A DNA stretch of 64,000 bases from assembly GCF_052324685.1 (NCBI RefSeq), contig NC_135212.1, positions 22,024,137-22,088,136 of the forward strand, in the 5' to 3' direction. Shown one piece after another: positions 23,099 through 33,217 of this stretch. The DNA comes from Brachyhypopomus gauderio. Taxonomy: Eukaryota > Chordata > Actinopteri > Gymnotiformes > Hypopomidae. Below the pieces are notes generated by a model. That model did no database searches. It was given only the letters and a program-made list of their open reading frames with translations, and was not told the DNA's origin. Within the stretch, counting starts at the first letter, position 1. Each line of letters begins with the position of its first letter. Position numbers and translations under genes: made by a program.

Positions 23099-26000
23099 TA
23101 GGGGTGGGCATAGATAATTTTTTAAAATCTAGATTAATCTCACTGAAATTTTGTGATTTGTTGACCGGGGGGTGGGGTGGCAAACGTGACACTCATGACA
23201 AAGAAGCGTGCTGCATAGAAGCGTGGCGGTTTATCAAATATTTATTATTATTTATGGGGAGATGGGCTGCGGGCTGGTACAAATTCATTAAAGGGCCGGA
23301 TCTAGCCCTGGTTGACACTGTTCCGCAGACATTTTAAACATCCGGGGCTTATGCAAAACAAACAGGCATTAAAATTACAGGCTTAAAAAGGTTAGTTTCT
23401 TCCAATTGCTTGCGCCCCACCTGCAATACCCATGTGCCCCACACTTTGAGAAACGCTGACCCAGCCCAACCCAACTTTAAGAATAGATTAATAGCGATTT
23501 TTTAAAATATTGCCCGAAAAGAGTATCACAGTATCGAATGCTGTTAACACCGATAACGGCCCACCACTAAAATAAATAAATAAATATATTAATAACTTTA
23601 ATATTGATCACTAGGATGGAACTCTTAAATGGTTGTGATCCTATACCAGTATGTATACCAAATCCCTTTCTCTAGGAGAATGAAGACCTCCGATGTTCTC
23701 TGCTGAAGGCACAAATGAAGGTCTCTGTCCTGCAGGTGGAATTGGACAAGCTGAAGAACGCCTTTTCAGATGAGAAGCTCCAACATGAGAGGTGAGGGTT
23801 TGCTCCTTGGATGATAAAGCATAGGTATCCTGGACCTCCAATTTATTATAGTAATGCCATTTTATTAATTTAATTTTATTACATTTTGTTTTTCTTCTAT
23901 TTATTCTGTAAAGCACTTTGAGTTGAATGTTTATATGAAAGCTGCTATACAAATAAACATTCCATTAATTGTTAAATTAAGTGGATGGTTGCATTGGTGT
24001 ATTACATTTCAACAATTATTTACACTAATTCACTAGTAGCATTGTTTGATATTATGATTCTAGATAACTTGAATGAGTATCTGGCATGTACTTTATTTTT
24101 GTGTGTGAGGTAGTGATTAAGATTGTTGTAATCTAGCAAGTTATTCTTTATCTAGTGTAAAAATGAAAACGAGACTTCAGAAAGCTCCAGTGGTCTCAGA
24201 TGCCATGCTGTTGACTCTTGCTTGAAATGTGCTATGCAGTGATTGAGGTAGCTGTGTCCAACAAGCAGCCCCCCCTGAGTAGGCGTGTCTTCGTTGAGGC
24301 TTGGTCTTTTGGCATGGACCCATCGAAGGTCATTTTTAAATTCCAAGCTAAATAAATAAATAAAACCCACAATCTAACAATTCCTTATATTGAAACTCAT
24401 TCTGAGAAATCTGCAGGGAATCCCAAAAAAAAACATAATTTGGAGTGATAAAGGATAAAGACATAGCCCTATGGAGAGGAGGAAAATAGATATACTGTGT
24501 GTACAGGAGACCAAGTGGAAGGGGAGCAAGACCAGGAGCATTGGTAGTGGCTTCAAACTATTCTATCATGGTGTAGACAGGAAGAGAAATGGAGTAGGGG
24601 TAATCCTGAAGGATGAGTTTAGTAAAAGTGTAGTGGAGGTAAAGAGAGTAAGTGACAGGGTGATCTGTGTAAAGTTAGAGATTGATGGGGTAATGATGAA
24701 TGTCATCAGTGCTTATGCTCCTCAGGTAGGTTGTGATGTGGAGGAGAAAGAGGATTTCTGGAGAGAGTTAGATGAAGTTGTTGCAGGTTCCTAAAGAAGA
24801 GAGTGGTTTTGGAGCAGATTTAAATGGACATGTTGGTGGAGGGAGCAGTGGTGATGAGGTGTTTGGTAGATATGGTGGTAATGTAAGGAATACGGAAGGA
24901 CAAATGGTGGTAGATTTTGCTAAGAGGATAAAGATGGCTGTAGTTAACACTTACTTTAAGAAAAAGGAAGAGCACATGGTAACATATAAGAGAGGGGGAA
25001 GATGCACACAGGTCGACTATATCCTCTGTAGGAGACGAAACCTGAAAGAGGTTAGTGATTGCAAGGTGTTACCAGGGGAGAGTGTAACTAAAGAGCATAG
25101 GATGGTGATATGTAGGATGGTTTTGGACGTGAGGAAGAGAGTGAGAGTGGAACCTAAGATCAGGCGGTGGAAGTTAAAGGATTAGGACTGTGGTGTAAAA
25201 TTCAGGGATGAGGTGAGGCAGGTACTTGGTAATGGTGGTGGTGTTCTGGATACCTGAGATGAGACTTCAAATGCAGTGAGGGATGTGGCTAGGAACAGGC
25301 ATGAAAATCTGTCACCTTTCGGTGAAATTCGCCGTTTTGAATTTGAAAAGGGTGACCTACGTGAATTGTGTAGATCCGAGGAGTTTTTTGTTGGGGGGGT
25401 TCGGGAGATTATATGTATATATTTTAATTATCATATTGACTTAAGCAAACAGTTTCCACCCAGAACCTTCATAGAGGCCAAATAGCGTTTCAATCATACG
25501 AACATTCTTCATTCATGTTATTCATTTACTGCTAAGCGGGACGAGAAGCAGGACCTAGTGCTACACCAGGGACAAGGCAGAAGAGGGTACATTTACCACT
25601 ACATTTACCAGATCGTACATTTACCACTACATTTACCAGATCGTACATTTACCAGATCGTACATTTCCCAGTGGATTTAATTGGGTTATTAATGGTTTCA
25701 ATCGTTTTCATATTTTGCGGTAAAACAAAGTTACTGCCGTTCGCTACAGCGTTGAACACTGTCAGAGCTACACAAGCTTTTGTGATAAATGGGTAGATAG
25801 GCCTATTAAGTTCGCATCAACCCTGTGTAGTGACATAAAATAAGAAACAAGATTTGTTTTCTAGTGTCTGTAGTTGTAACTGGTGAATCCAGGGACATGT
25901 GAGGATCACATTCACGCCAGGGCTGAAAAGGTTGAAGATGAAGTTGTAAACTCTTGTCGTTTGAGTCTACCCTGTGCTTTAGATCATGTTAGAAAATAAA

Positions 26001-29000
26001 AACACGTGAACCTGGTATTTTTACACTCATTTTCGCCGCTGATGTATTTATTGGTTCACTAAGACGTAATGGTTTTGACTGAGCCATCTGGTATGGCGAA
26101 AGCGGCTTCTCACGTTTACGGATCTGGCTCCATACATTGAATCCATTGACAAGACAGTCAAAAAATTTTTTAATGGATTTTACTATATTTTACGGAGCCC
26201 ATAAGGTGACATCATGTAAAAAAATAATAACGCGTGGCCACGACTTATTAATGCGTGGGAGATACTAATGTCGCCTTTCACATGCGGCAACAAAGTTTAT
26301 TTTTTCACAGCAAAGCAAGCAGATCTGTTCGCGAACTGCCTGCCCAAGGAAGGTAAACCTGGCTTTATATAACGTAATACTTAATTATCTCGTTCGCACG
26401 CGTTAGTAAGACGCGTTATTATATTTTTTACATGTCACCTTACGGGCTCCGTAATATTTGGCATCACCTGTTGCTGTATCCCCGTACACCAGCAAGCCAC
26501 CCCACCCGTCACCGTATCCCCATGACGTCACATGTCAACGCCCCGTCGCCGTATCCCCATGACGTCACATGTTAAGCGCCCCCCCCCGGTCTTCTCACCT
26601 TTTTAACCCCTGAGCCATTTTCATGCCTGTAGGAAGGTACTTGGTGTGACCTCAGGACAGAGGAAGATAGACTAGGAGTCGTGGTGGTGGAATGAGGAAG
26701 TTCAGGAAGGTTTGAGAGGAAAGCGGTTGGCTAAAAAGAATTGGGATTTTCAGCGAGATGAAGAAAGTAAACAGAGGTACAAGGAGATGTGTCATAAGGC
26801 AAAGAGAGCAGTGGCAGAAACTAAAGAGAAGGCATATAGCAAGCTGTATGAGAAGTTGGACATTAAGGAAGGGGGAAAGGATCTGTACAGATTGGCCAGA
26901 CAGAGAAACCGTGATGGGCAGTATGTGCAGCAGGGTAGGATGATAAAGGATAAAGATGGAAATGTGTTGTCTGGTGAGGAGAGTGTCTTGGGAAGGTGGA
27001 AAGAGTATTTTGAGGAACTGATGAATCAAGAGAATGAAAGGGAAAGAAGGTTAGAAGAGGTAGAGGTTGTGAATCAGGAAGTGCCCCAGGTAAGCAAGGA
27101 GGAAGTTAGGGCTGCAATTCAGAGAGTGAAGTGTGGTAAGGCAGTTGGACCGGATGATATTCCAGTGGAGGCATGGAAATGTTTGGGAGAGACAGCAGTG
27201 GAGTTTTTGACTGGGTTATTTAACAGAATCTTGGAAGGTCAGAAGATGCCTGAGGAGTGGAGACGAAGCATAATGGTGCCGATTTTTAAGAATAAGGGCG
27301 AAGTTCAGAGCTGTAGTAATTACAGGGGAATAAAGTTGATCAGTCACAGCCTGAAAATCTGGGAAAGAGTAGTGAAAGCTAGGCTTAGAGGAGAGGTAGA
27401 GATCTGTGAGCAGCAGTATGGTTTCATGCCAGTTAAGAGCACCACAGATGCTATGTTTGCTTTGAGCGTGTTAATGGAGAAGTATAGGGAAGGACAGAAG
27501 GAGTTACATTGTGTGTTTGTTGACTTAGAGAAAGCTAATGATAGAGTACCGAGACAGGAGCTGTGGTATTGTATGAGGAAGTCAGGAGTAGCAGAAAAGT
27601 ATGTGAGGGTGGTGCAGGATATGTATGAGAACAGTGTGACAGCAGTGAGATGTGCGGTAGGAATGACAGAAGGGTTTAAAGTTGGGGTAGGACTACATCA
27701 GAGATCAGCCCCGAATCCCTTCCTGTTCGCAATTGTCATGGACGAACTGACGGACGAGGTTAGGCAGGAGTCCCCTTGGACTATGATGTTTGCTGATGAC
27801 ATTGTGATATGTAGTGAGAGTAGGGAGCAGGTGGAGGTGAGCTTGGAAAGATGGAGATATGCTTTAGAGAGCAGGGGAATGAAAGTGAGCAGGAGTAAAA
27901 CAGAGTACATGTGTGTGAATGAGAGGGCAGACGGTGGGCAGGTCCAGTTACAAGGAGTTGATTTGGTGAAGGAGAGGTAGACCTATAAGAAGGTTTATGG
28001 ATGCAGTGGTAGAGGATATGAGTGGCTGGTGTGTCAGTGGAGGACACTCAGGACAGGGCCAGATGGAAGAGTTTGATCCGCTGTGGCGACCCCTAAACGA
28101 GCATTGCCGAAAGAAGAAGAAGGAGGAGGATAAAGACATGCCCCTCAAAGTCCCTCAGGTTTACACAGCAGCAAGTCATGACTCAACAGTCAATTGTAAG
28201 TTTAGCAATAAAGATACATATATTGAAGCATAATGTTTCTCCCCACAGAGAAAGTAATGACCTTAAGAAGATGGTTATTGAGTACCAGTCCTATGCTGAC
28301 CATATTGAATTCCTTCAGTAAGTAATTTTTCATCTTTCTTGGTGTTACCCCATACTTAGCAGCTATGATCCTGAAAGCATGCTGTAGGCCTGCTGACGGA
28401 ATAATTATTTTATTTTTCTCCTTTGTTGTCTCAGAGAAATGAATAACAAATTATATGACAGCAATGATGGGTTACGGTCTGCTTTGGCTAAAGACGTACA
28501 TTCTTCCAAGAGGCAGGTAAGTAAGGCCTGCAGAGTCTGATGTAACATTATAAATGTAAATTCATTTATATAGCACTTTTTTGAGCCCGTGCTCCAAAGT
28601 GCTTTACAACACTAAAAACAAATGGGTGGGGAAAACCCATTCTAATGTTTGGTTTCAAATGATGGTGTAAAGTGTAAATAGGTACAAACCTTTGAGATGC
28701 AGCCTGTTTTTACTTTGAGCCATTAACAAGGATTGTATGTTTGTATCCTTCTTTTGTTGGTGACACTCGATGGTAAATGGTCATTGCTTGTACATGTGTA
28801 GGCGCTTGAATGTCCCTGTGGTTTGATGCTGATAGAAATGAACTCTGGACCCTGTCTGGTTTTCTGCAGCATTCCCCGAAAAGTGAAATCCCCCGCAGGA
28901 AACTGAAGCCTCTTCGACAGAGTACAATAAATCACAACAGGTACTGACTGTTCTAGTACTCTCTCAGACTTCAGTGCAGTGCCTGATTTGTTAGCACGAG

Positions 29001-30918
29001 AGCCTACCTCACATGGCCTTTCCTTCAAGCATTGTCAGTGAGGAGGATGATGTATCTGTGGACCCCTCCAAAGAGAAGTTCTCCCTTGTGGAACGCTGGG
29101 CAGATAAATATCTGGACAGTGGTGTGTCCTTACAAACTGACACGGACCGGATGTCGTGCACGAATTATGACAGTGACGACAGCCACGACTCTGTGGAGAC
29201 ATCGGTGCATCAGAGCTACTCCTATGTTCATTCTGAAATGGAGGTAAAGTCACCTTAAAATATTGCATAATATGTCAACTGCTTTTTTTCTGTGAAATTG
29301 TAATTTAACTAAATGAATTGGTGTGTTTGTTAGAAATACTTTTAATAGCCAGGACAAGCTTAGAACACTGTGACCATTTGGCATATCTTCATATCTGGTA
29401 TTTCTGCAGGCTTGTGATGGAGCTCTAAGCTTGTGTTTGTTTGAATATCTTTATCCCATATCAGATGTCTGATCTGAAGTCTGACATGAACATGTCAACA
29501 GCTCACAGCAAAGTTAGCTCGTTAGCCTCCTCTCTGCGTCGACGACTGTCTGCTTTTCCCATAAAGGTATTTCAAACATAGATTCAGAATTGCATGATTT
29601 CTGCAAAATTACCTTTTTTCTGATGCTTGAAGTGAATGTCCATGATGCACAGCAGACAGGAGCTGAGGCGGTTGACTTTGACGAGGCTGTTCCGATGTAC
29701 CGCTTGGTGCTGGCAGGAGATGCAGGATCTGGAAAATCAAGTTTCTTACTGCGTCTGAGTCTTAATGAGTTCAGAGGAGACATGCAGACCACGCTTGGTA
29801 AGACTCCACAAGCCAGCATTTTAACTATGCTTATGAGCCTCACACATTCAACATTTTATTGCATTAATTTGCATGTTCATATTCAACTCGATATACTATG
29901 CAGATTAAATAATGTTCACACTGTAGGGGTTGATTTTCAAATGAAGAAGATGCTTGTGGATGGAGAGAAGACGAACCTTCAGATCTGGGACACCGCAGGA
30001 CAGGAAAGGTCATTTATTTTCTATGAATGTTCACAAGGTGCTGACGTATCACTTAGGTTTGTTTACTGTATATGTTTTCCCACAAAATGGGTTATTGCCA
30101 ATTCCCCCTTTGAGCAGATTCCGAAGCATTGCTCGATCTTACTTCCGCAAAGCCCATGGAGTGTTGTTGCTTTATGATGTCACATCGGAGAGCAGCTTCA
30201 TAAATGTTCGAGAGTGGATGGAACAGATCCAGGTAGCTCCGCCCACGTTGGTCTGTCACATCGCACTCATCCTGTTACTGCCTTCTCCCGTTGTCCCATG
30301 AAATAAATAAATAAATAAATGTCCCCATGTTTCCCAGGAGTCCACAGAAAAGAGCATGCCCTTGTGTGTGGTTGGGAACAAGGTGGACCTGAGGGCTGAG
30401 AGACCTCAGGGCACCTGCGTGAGTTCGGCCCACGGAGAGAAACTGGCCATGGTGAGTCCCAAAACGTGCTGTGTGTTTGGAGGTGGTTGCTCTAGTTATG
30501 CCTGTTTTCATGATCCCTGTTTGTGACCACAGACGTACAATGCCTTGTTCTGTGAGACAAGTGCCAAGGAAGGTACCAATGTAGTGGAGGCAGTTTTGCA
30601 TTTAGCACGGTAAGCTGCTTAAAGGCACATGCTAATATTTACTACTCATTTGTGAAGGCTTGTAGGATCCAGCTAGATCTAGCATTGCTCAAATACAGTT
30701 ATCGGTCACTGCTGTTGGTTTGCTTTTTAGTTCACTCTGGCAATAAAAAAAACAGACTGGCTTCAATAGATGAGTCCCTAAGTGGTTTTGGTTTGGTTTG
30801 GTACATCTCTCGTAGAGAGGTAAAGAATCGTGCCAAGTCAAGACGGCCGTCCGAGTCCCACATCAGACTGAGTCTGAGCAGTGGAAAGAAGGCACTGAGT
30901 ACCTGCTGTGGAGTGTAA
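16763..30918 (+). CDS. rasef: RASEF/RAB45-like EF-hand Rab GTPase
   Basis: Large atypical Rab GTPase. Exons: 16763-17073, 17610-17762, 21314-21404, 21909-22004, 22175-22252, 23676-23791, 28249-28317, 28435-28516, 28870-28940, 29030-29243, 29465-29566, 29656-29797, 29927-30008, 30118-30232, 30338-30451, 30533-30609, 30816-30918. All junctions are in phase; 671 residues plus stop (human RASEF is about 740). Residues 14-25 and 48-59 are two EF-hand loops ([24 protein letters not shown]). About 100-330 is Glu/Lys/Gln-rich coiled coil, ending in a conserved [11 protein letters not shown] segment. An acidic, Ser-rich linker follows. From about 475 comes the Rab domain with GDAGSGKSS (G1), WDTAGQER (G3), NKVD (G4) and ETSAK (G5). 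The C-terminus STCCGV is a CCXX-type double-geranylgeranylation signal. The P-loop has AGS where I recall AAV in human RASEF. RAB44 and CRACR2A share the layout, but the short N-terminus and linker fit RASEF best; the fish paralogue is not resolved. Confidence 0.92.
17074..17609 (+). other. rasef-like intron 1
   Basis: Noncoding intron from gtatgtct to gtgctgtag. The donor splits an Arg codon (AG/G). Nothing else was seen. Confidence 0.75.
19466..19490 (+). repeat. Poly-G run
   Basis: About 24 consecutive G following ccgggccc. It could form G-quadruplex structure and is also a classical sequencing or assembly weak spot. Confidence 0.9.
19531..19584. repeat. (AT)n microsatellite
   Basis: About 27 AT units flanked on both sides by ATCGAT-containing palindromic sequence (cgcgatcgatat and cgatcgatcg). 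Confidence 0.95.
22476..22760 (+). mobile_element. tRNA-derived SINE (tail type 1), plus strand
   Basis: Starts ggcagtcatggtcctgtggt and contains an A-box-like tggtagagaactgg and a perfect pol III B box GGTTCGATTCC at 22528-22538. It continues with a roughly 150-bp body (cttgagcaaggcacttaac, cccctagtaatcactag) and ends in gtgtaaattcacaattgaca. A second copy of the same family lies at 50012-50313 on the minus strand. It lies in the rasef-like intron 22253-23675. Confidence 0.85.
23061..23097. repeat. (TG)n microsatellite
   Basis: About 18 TG units. Confidence 0.95.
23098..23572. mobile_element. Non-autonomous hAT-like element remnant
   Basis: Left edge TAGGGGTGGGC and right edge GCCCACCACTA are imperfect terminal inverted repeats (one mismatch over 11 bp). 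Near both ends lie related AT-rich motifs (ctagattaatctcactg; agattaatagcgatttt). The interior holds ggctgcgggctgg and ggccggatctagccc, typical of hAT debris. An 8-bp target-site duplication could not be identified, so the family call is tentative. Confidence 0.5.
24471..25185 (+). pseudogene. LINE endonuclease domain fragment
   Basis: Two overlapping frames encode the exonuclease-endonuclease-phosphatase fold used for target-primed integration. The catalytic QETKW and ADLNGHVG segments and the QVDYIL segment are readable. The frame changes near 24788 by one base (AGGTTCCTAAAG region), then a TAG closes it at about 25183, so no intact product is possible. Confidence 0.85.
25296..26629. mobile_element. 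1334-bp TIR element with 6-bp target duplication
   Basis: Left end CAGGCATGAAAAT (25296-25308) is the exact inverse of right end ATTTTCATGCCTG (26617-26629). Both sides carry TAGGAA (25290-25295 and 26630-26635). Removing the element and one TAGGAA restores the LINE reading frame (A-R-K-V-L-G), which proves insertion. Inside are tandem acatttaccagatcgt units (25580-25680), a smaller element (26191-26453) and two copies of a ccccatgacgtcacatgt unit (26516-26575). No transposase was recognised, so it is non-autonomous. A 6-bp duplication is unlike hAT (8), Tc1 (TA) or PIF/Harbinger (3). Confidence 0.88.
26191..26453. mobile_element. 263-bp inverted-repeat element nested in the 1334-bp element
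   Basis: The arms 26191-26235 and 26411-26453 are imperfect inverted repeats of about 43 bp (tacggagccc, aaggtgaca, aataacgcg versus the inverse on the right). ATATTT flanks both ends (26185-26190 and 26454-26459). Because the repeat begins and ends TA, a TA duplication (Tc1/mariner style) is an alternative reading. It has no coding capacity. Confidence 0.75.
26712..27980 (+). pseudogene. LINE reverse transcriptase fragment, 422 codons open
   Basis: An open frame covering the linker and most RT motifs: [15 protein letters not shown], the SNYRGIK motif, [14 protein letters not shown], the palm motif with DLEKAND, and FADD at about 27788-27799. It stops shortly after YMCVNER because a deletion removes the thumb and C-terminal region and shifts frame. 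The segment [11 protein letters not shown] of the extreme C-terminus follows directly in another frame at about 27988. Confidence 0.9.
28555..28620. repeat. Short dispersed-repeat fragment (tatatagcactttt type)
   Basis: The string tttatatagcactttttt, then ccaaagtgctttaca, resembles a 3' tail seen in many vertebrate LINE/SINE copies. It is a short fragment inside the rasef-like intron 28517-28869. Confidence 0.4.
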
Positions 30919-31433
30919 ATGGAAGGACTCTCTTCACATCCACGCTCAGGAGAAACAGACCAGTATGAACACTCCCCACACAACCGCACACAGGAGAAAC
31001 AGACCAGTGTGAACACTCCCCACACAGCTGTGCACAGGAGAAAAGGACGAGTGTTCACACACTTCTCCATTCTGCTTATTCAAAAAACATGTATATAAGC
31101 TGCTGTTCTTACAAGTGCAGTTTGTCTGACAGCATAGCCACATATTCCTTTTCCTCCATATCTGGCCATGATTGTCATAATGCTCAGTGAGAACTCTTAA
31201 TATAATGCTTTTTTTTTTTTTTTTTACACTTTTTAAAGTTTTTTGAATACTTTAAGCACTTTGATGGTTTAATACTTTGTCACTGGTCATATATACTTGA
31301 TGAAATTATCAATTCCAACTTCACTTCAGGATGGGGTCAGTATTTATTGGCGTTCTGGTCACTTTTTATATGTTGTAATTTTTAAATGTACCTTTTGTAT
31401 TAATATTTTGATTAGGTTGAACTGATAAATAAA
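30919..31433 (+). terminator. rasef-like 3' UTR and polyadenylation signal
   Basis: About 0.5 kb of noncoding sequence after the TAA, ending in AATAAA at 31428-31433. It includes two direct repeats of a roughly 45-bp unit (caggagaaacagaccagt ... gaacactccccacaca) at about 30943-31030. Confidence 0.6.
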
Positions 31434-33217
31434 AGCATTTTTAATCATACTTGTTTGAAAGCCTTGTACAAATGTCCTCTTGTATGCTCTGTTGATATAA
31501 ACAAAGACAGTACCACCTTTATGTATGCATATATTTTCCCCCACTTAAACTCATCTTTCCATATACTAATGCATTCCTTCCATAGAGCCTGTTTGCAGTA
31601 AATAGATCTGTACCTACCCTCATAAGGGCCTCTGCATCATCTCCACTGACCTTCTGTGTTATTCATAGCCTCCTAGCTTGTGCCTATTTGTACTAGCATT
31701 CAGGATGAATTTATGGTATCTGAGTAAGGTGACCCACTGACATGGCAACATATTAATCCCACTGCTTAGGTTTGCAAAGTAACCTAATGACATTGTGTTG
31801 CAAAGTATAAACCTAAAACCAAAAGTGATCTTTAAAATGCTGAGAAAAGCTAACACTCATTTGTGAAATTCAAATGATAATTTGGGCATTTGTGTTGCAT
31901 TCTAACAATTATCCAGAGCCACTGTAAGCATTTACAATTGAGGTAAAAACTGTAAAAACTGATTGGCTCCCCTTATTTAACTTTTTTTTTAATGTGCTCA
32001 ACTGTATACACATCTAATTTACTCCAGTTGCCGCTGATTTTTCAGTAGCCTACCACATGGTTTTGAAGAAAAGGTGCTTTAGGACAAGTGTGGTGTGAAC
32101 GGACAATGTCACTGGTTTGAGTAGAATCTTTGACGAGTGAGGCTTGTAAACCAATTGTAATATTAATTTCAATACAAGTATCCCAAAGTGTTAGCTCATC
32201 CTTAACTAGAGTGCCACATCTTTAAGTGGCTTAAACAAATCCCCTGGTAGTCAGAGTGCTTTGCAATAACCTCAGGCAAGATAACAAGGAGATCTTGTAC
32301 TCTGGAAATACAAAGGAAATCCCAATGCAACCCAACACCAGTTAGGCTCTGTAAATGTTACCATTGCTGGTGGGTGACAGTTTTGGATGGCTTTGAAGTT
32401 GCTTGGGTTTTGCTTCAGAAATCTATGTAGGTTAGGAAAAGTGGTCAATGCATGAAGGCTGAACTGTTTCTGGTAATATCTTTGTAGGTTTTGCTTCAAT
32501 GGCTTGGTTCAGATCATTCTTGGGTCAGGAATCCAACATATGTGAATGCATATCTTCTGTATGCTGATTTCTCCTGTTTTTATTTAAATGTTGCATGACT
32601 GGTTTAAAAAAATTAATGAATTCTGAATTAACTGAACTTCAAATTAGTTAATATATCTACTACTAGGGGAAAGCAGCATTTCCTGTTGACTGATGTCTTC
32701 AGAAATTGTTAAAGCTATTTCAACAATTTCAGCCAGCTTCTCACAGTTTCGTTTATTACTTTGGTTTAGCACTTTCAGTATGTTTTTCATATTGACATTT
32801 TCAATCCATATGATGCAGGAGAACTTGGAGGTTTGTGAGGTTGCTTTATCAAAATCGAAATAGACTGATTTATATTCCAGCACAAAAACTCAAACCCACA
32901 AGAGCTCAGGAGTTTATTCAATAAATTTAAAGTAAATGAAGGAAGAAAATTACACATTTGTGGTTCCAAGCGAAGTGGTCTGCAATTCCTGCTTTTTTAC
33001 ATCGATTTTAAAAAGTAAGAAAGTGGTGAAGCAAAGAACCAAATCCTCATTTCAAATGATTTTTCATATTGATGCTATAAAATGTCAAAATGTCCTGACA
33101 AAGAACATCTAATACTCTAGAAACACAAAGAACATCCAGATGCAACCCAACACCTCCAATGGTAACGTTTACGAAGGATAATCTGAATGCGACAGGCTTG
33201 CTTGGACCTTGTAGAAG
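31434..33217. other. Convergent intergenic space, rasef-like and serf2
   Basis: AT-rich noncoding sequence between the 3' ends of two convergent genes. TTTATT at 32913-32918 (AATAAA on the minus strand) is a candidate poly(A) signal for serf2. A diverged duplicate of the serf2 stop-codon/3' UTR region lies at about 32285-32410. No gene was seen. Confidence 0.6.

Larger units (their letters stand above)
22253..23675 (+). other. rasef-like intron 5
   Basis: A 1.4-kb intron between exons 22175-22252 and 23676-23791. It contains the SINE, a (TG)n tract at 23061-23097 and hAT-like debris at 23098-23572. The acceptor is ctttctctag. Confidence 0.8.
24465..28124 (+). mobile_element. RTE-type non-LTR retrotransposon, 5' truncated, broken
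   Basis: Remnants of one ORF with an apurinic-type endonuclease (24471-25185; [40 protein letters not shown]) and a reverse transcriptase (26712-27980; [45 protein letters not shown] with the catalytic FADD box). The 3' end has the usual ctgtggcgacccctaaacg followed by (gaa)-rich sequence. Damage includes a one-base frameshift near 24788, stops at about 25183 and 25257, a 1334-bp DNA element inserted at 25296, and a large internal deletion near 27965-27985. The 5' end is truncated a few residues into the endonuclease. Confidence 0.9.
23792..28248 (+). other. rasef-like intron 6, expanded by nested transposons
   Basis: A 4.46-kb intron; about 3.66 kb of it is a LINE copy with a further insertion. 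The intron outside the LINE (23792-24464 and 28125-28248) is ordinary noncoding sequence ending in ctccccacag. Confidence 0.8.
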
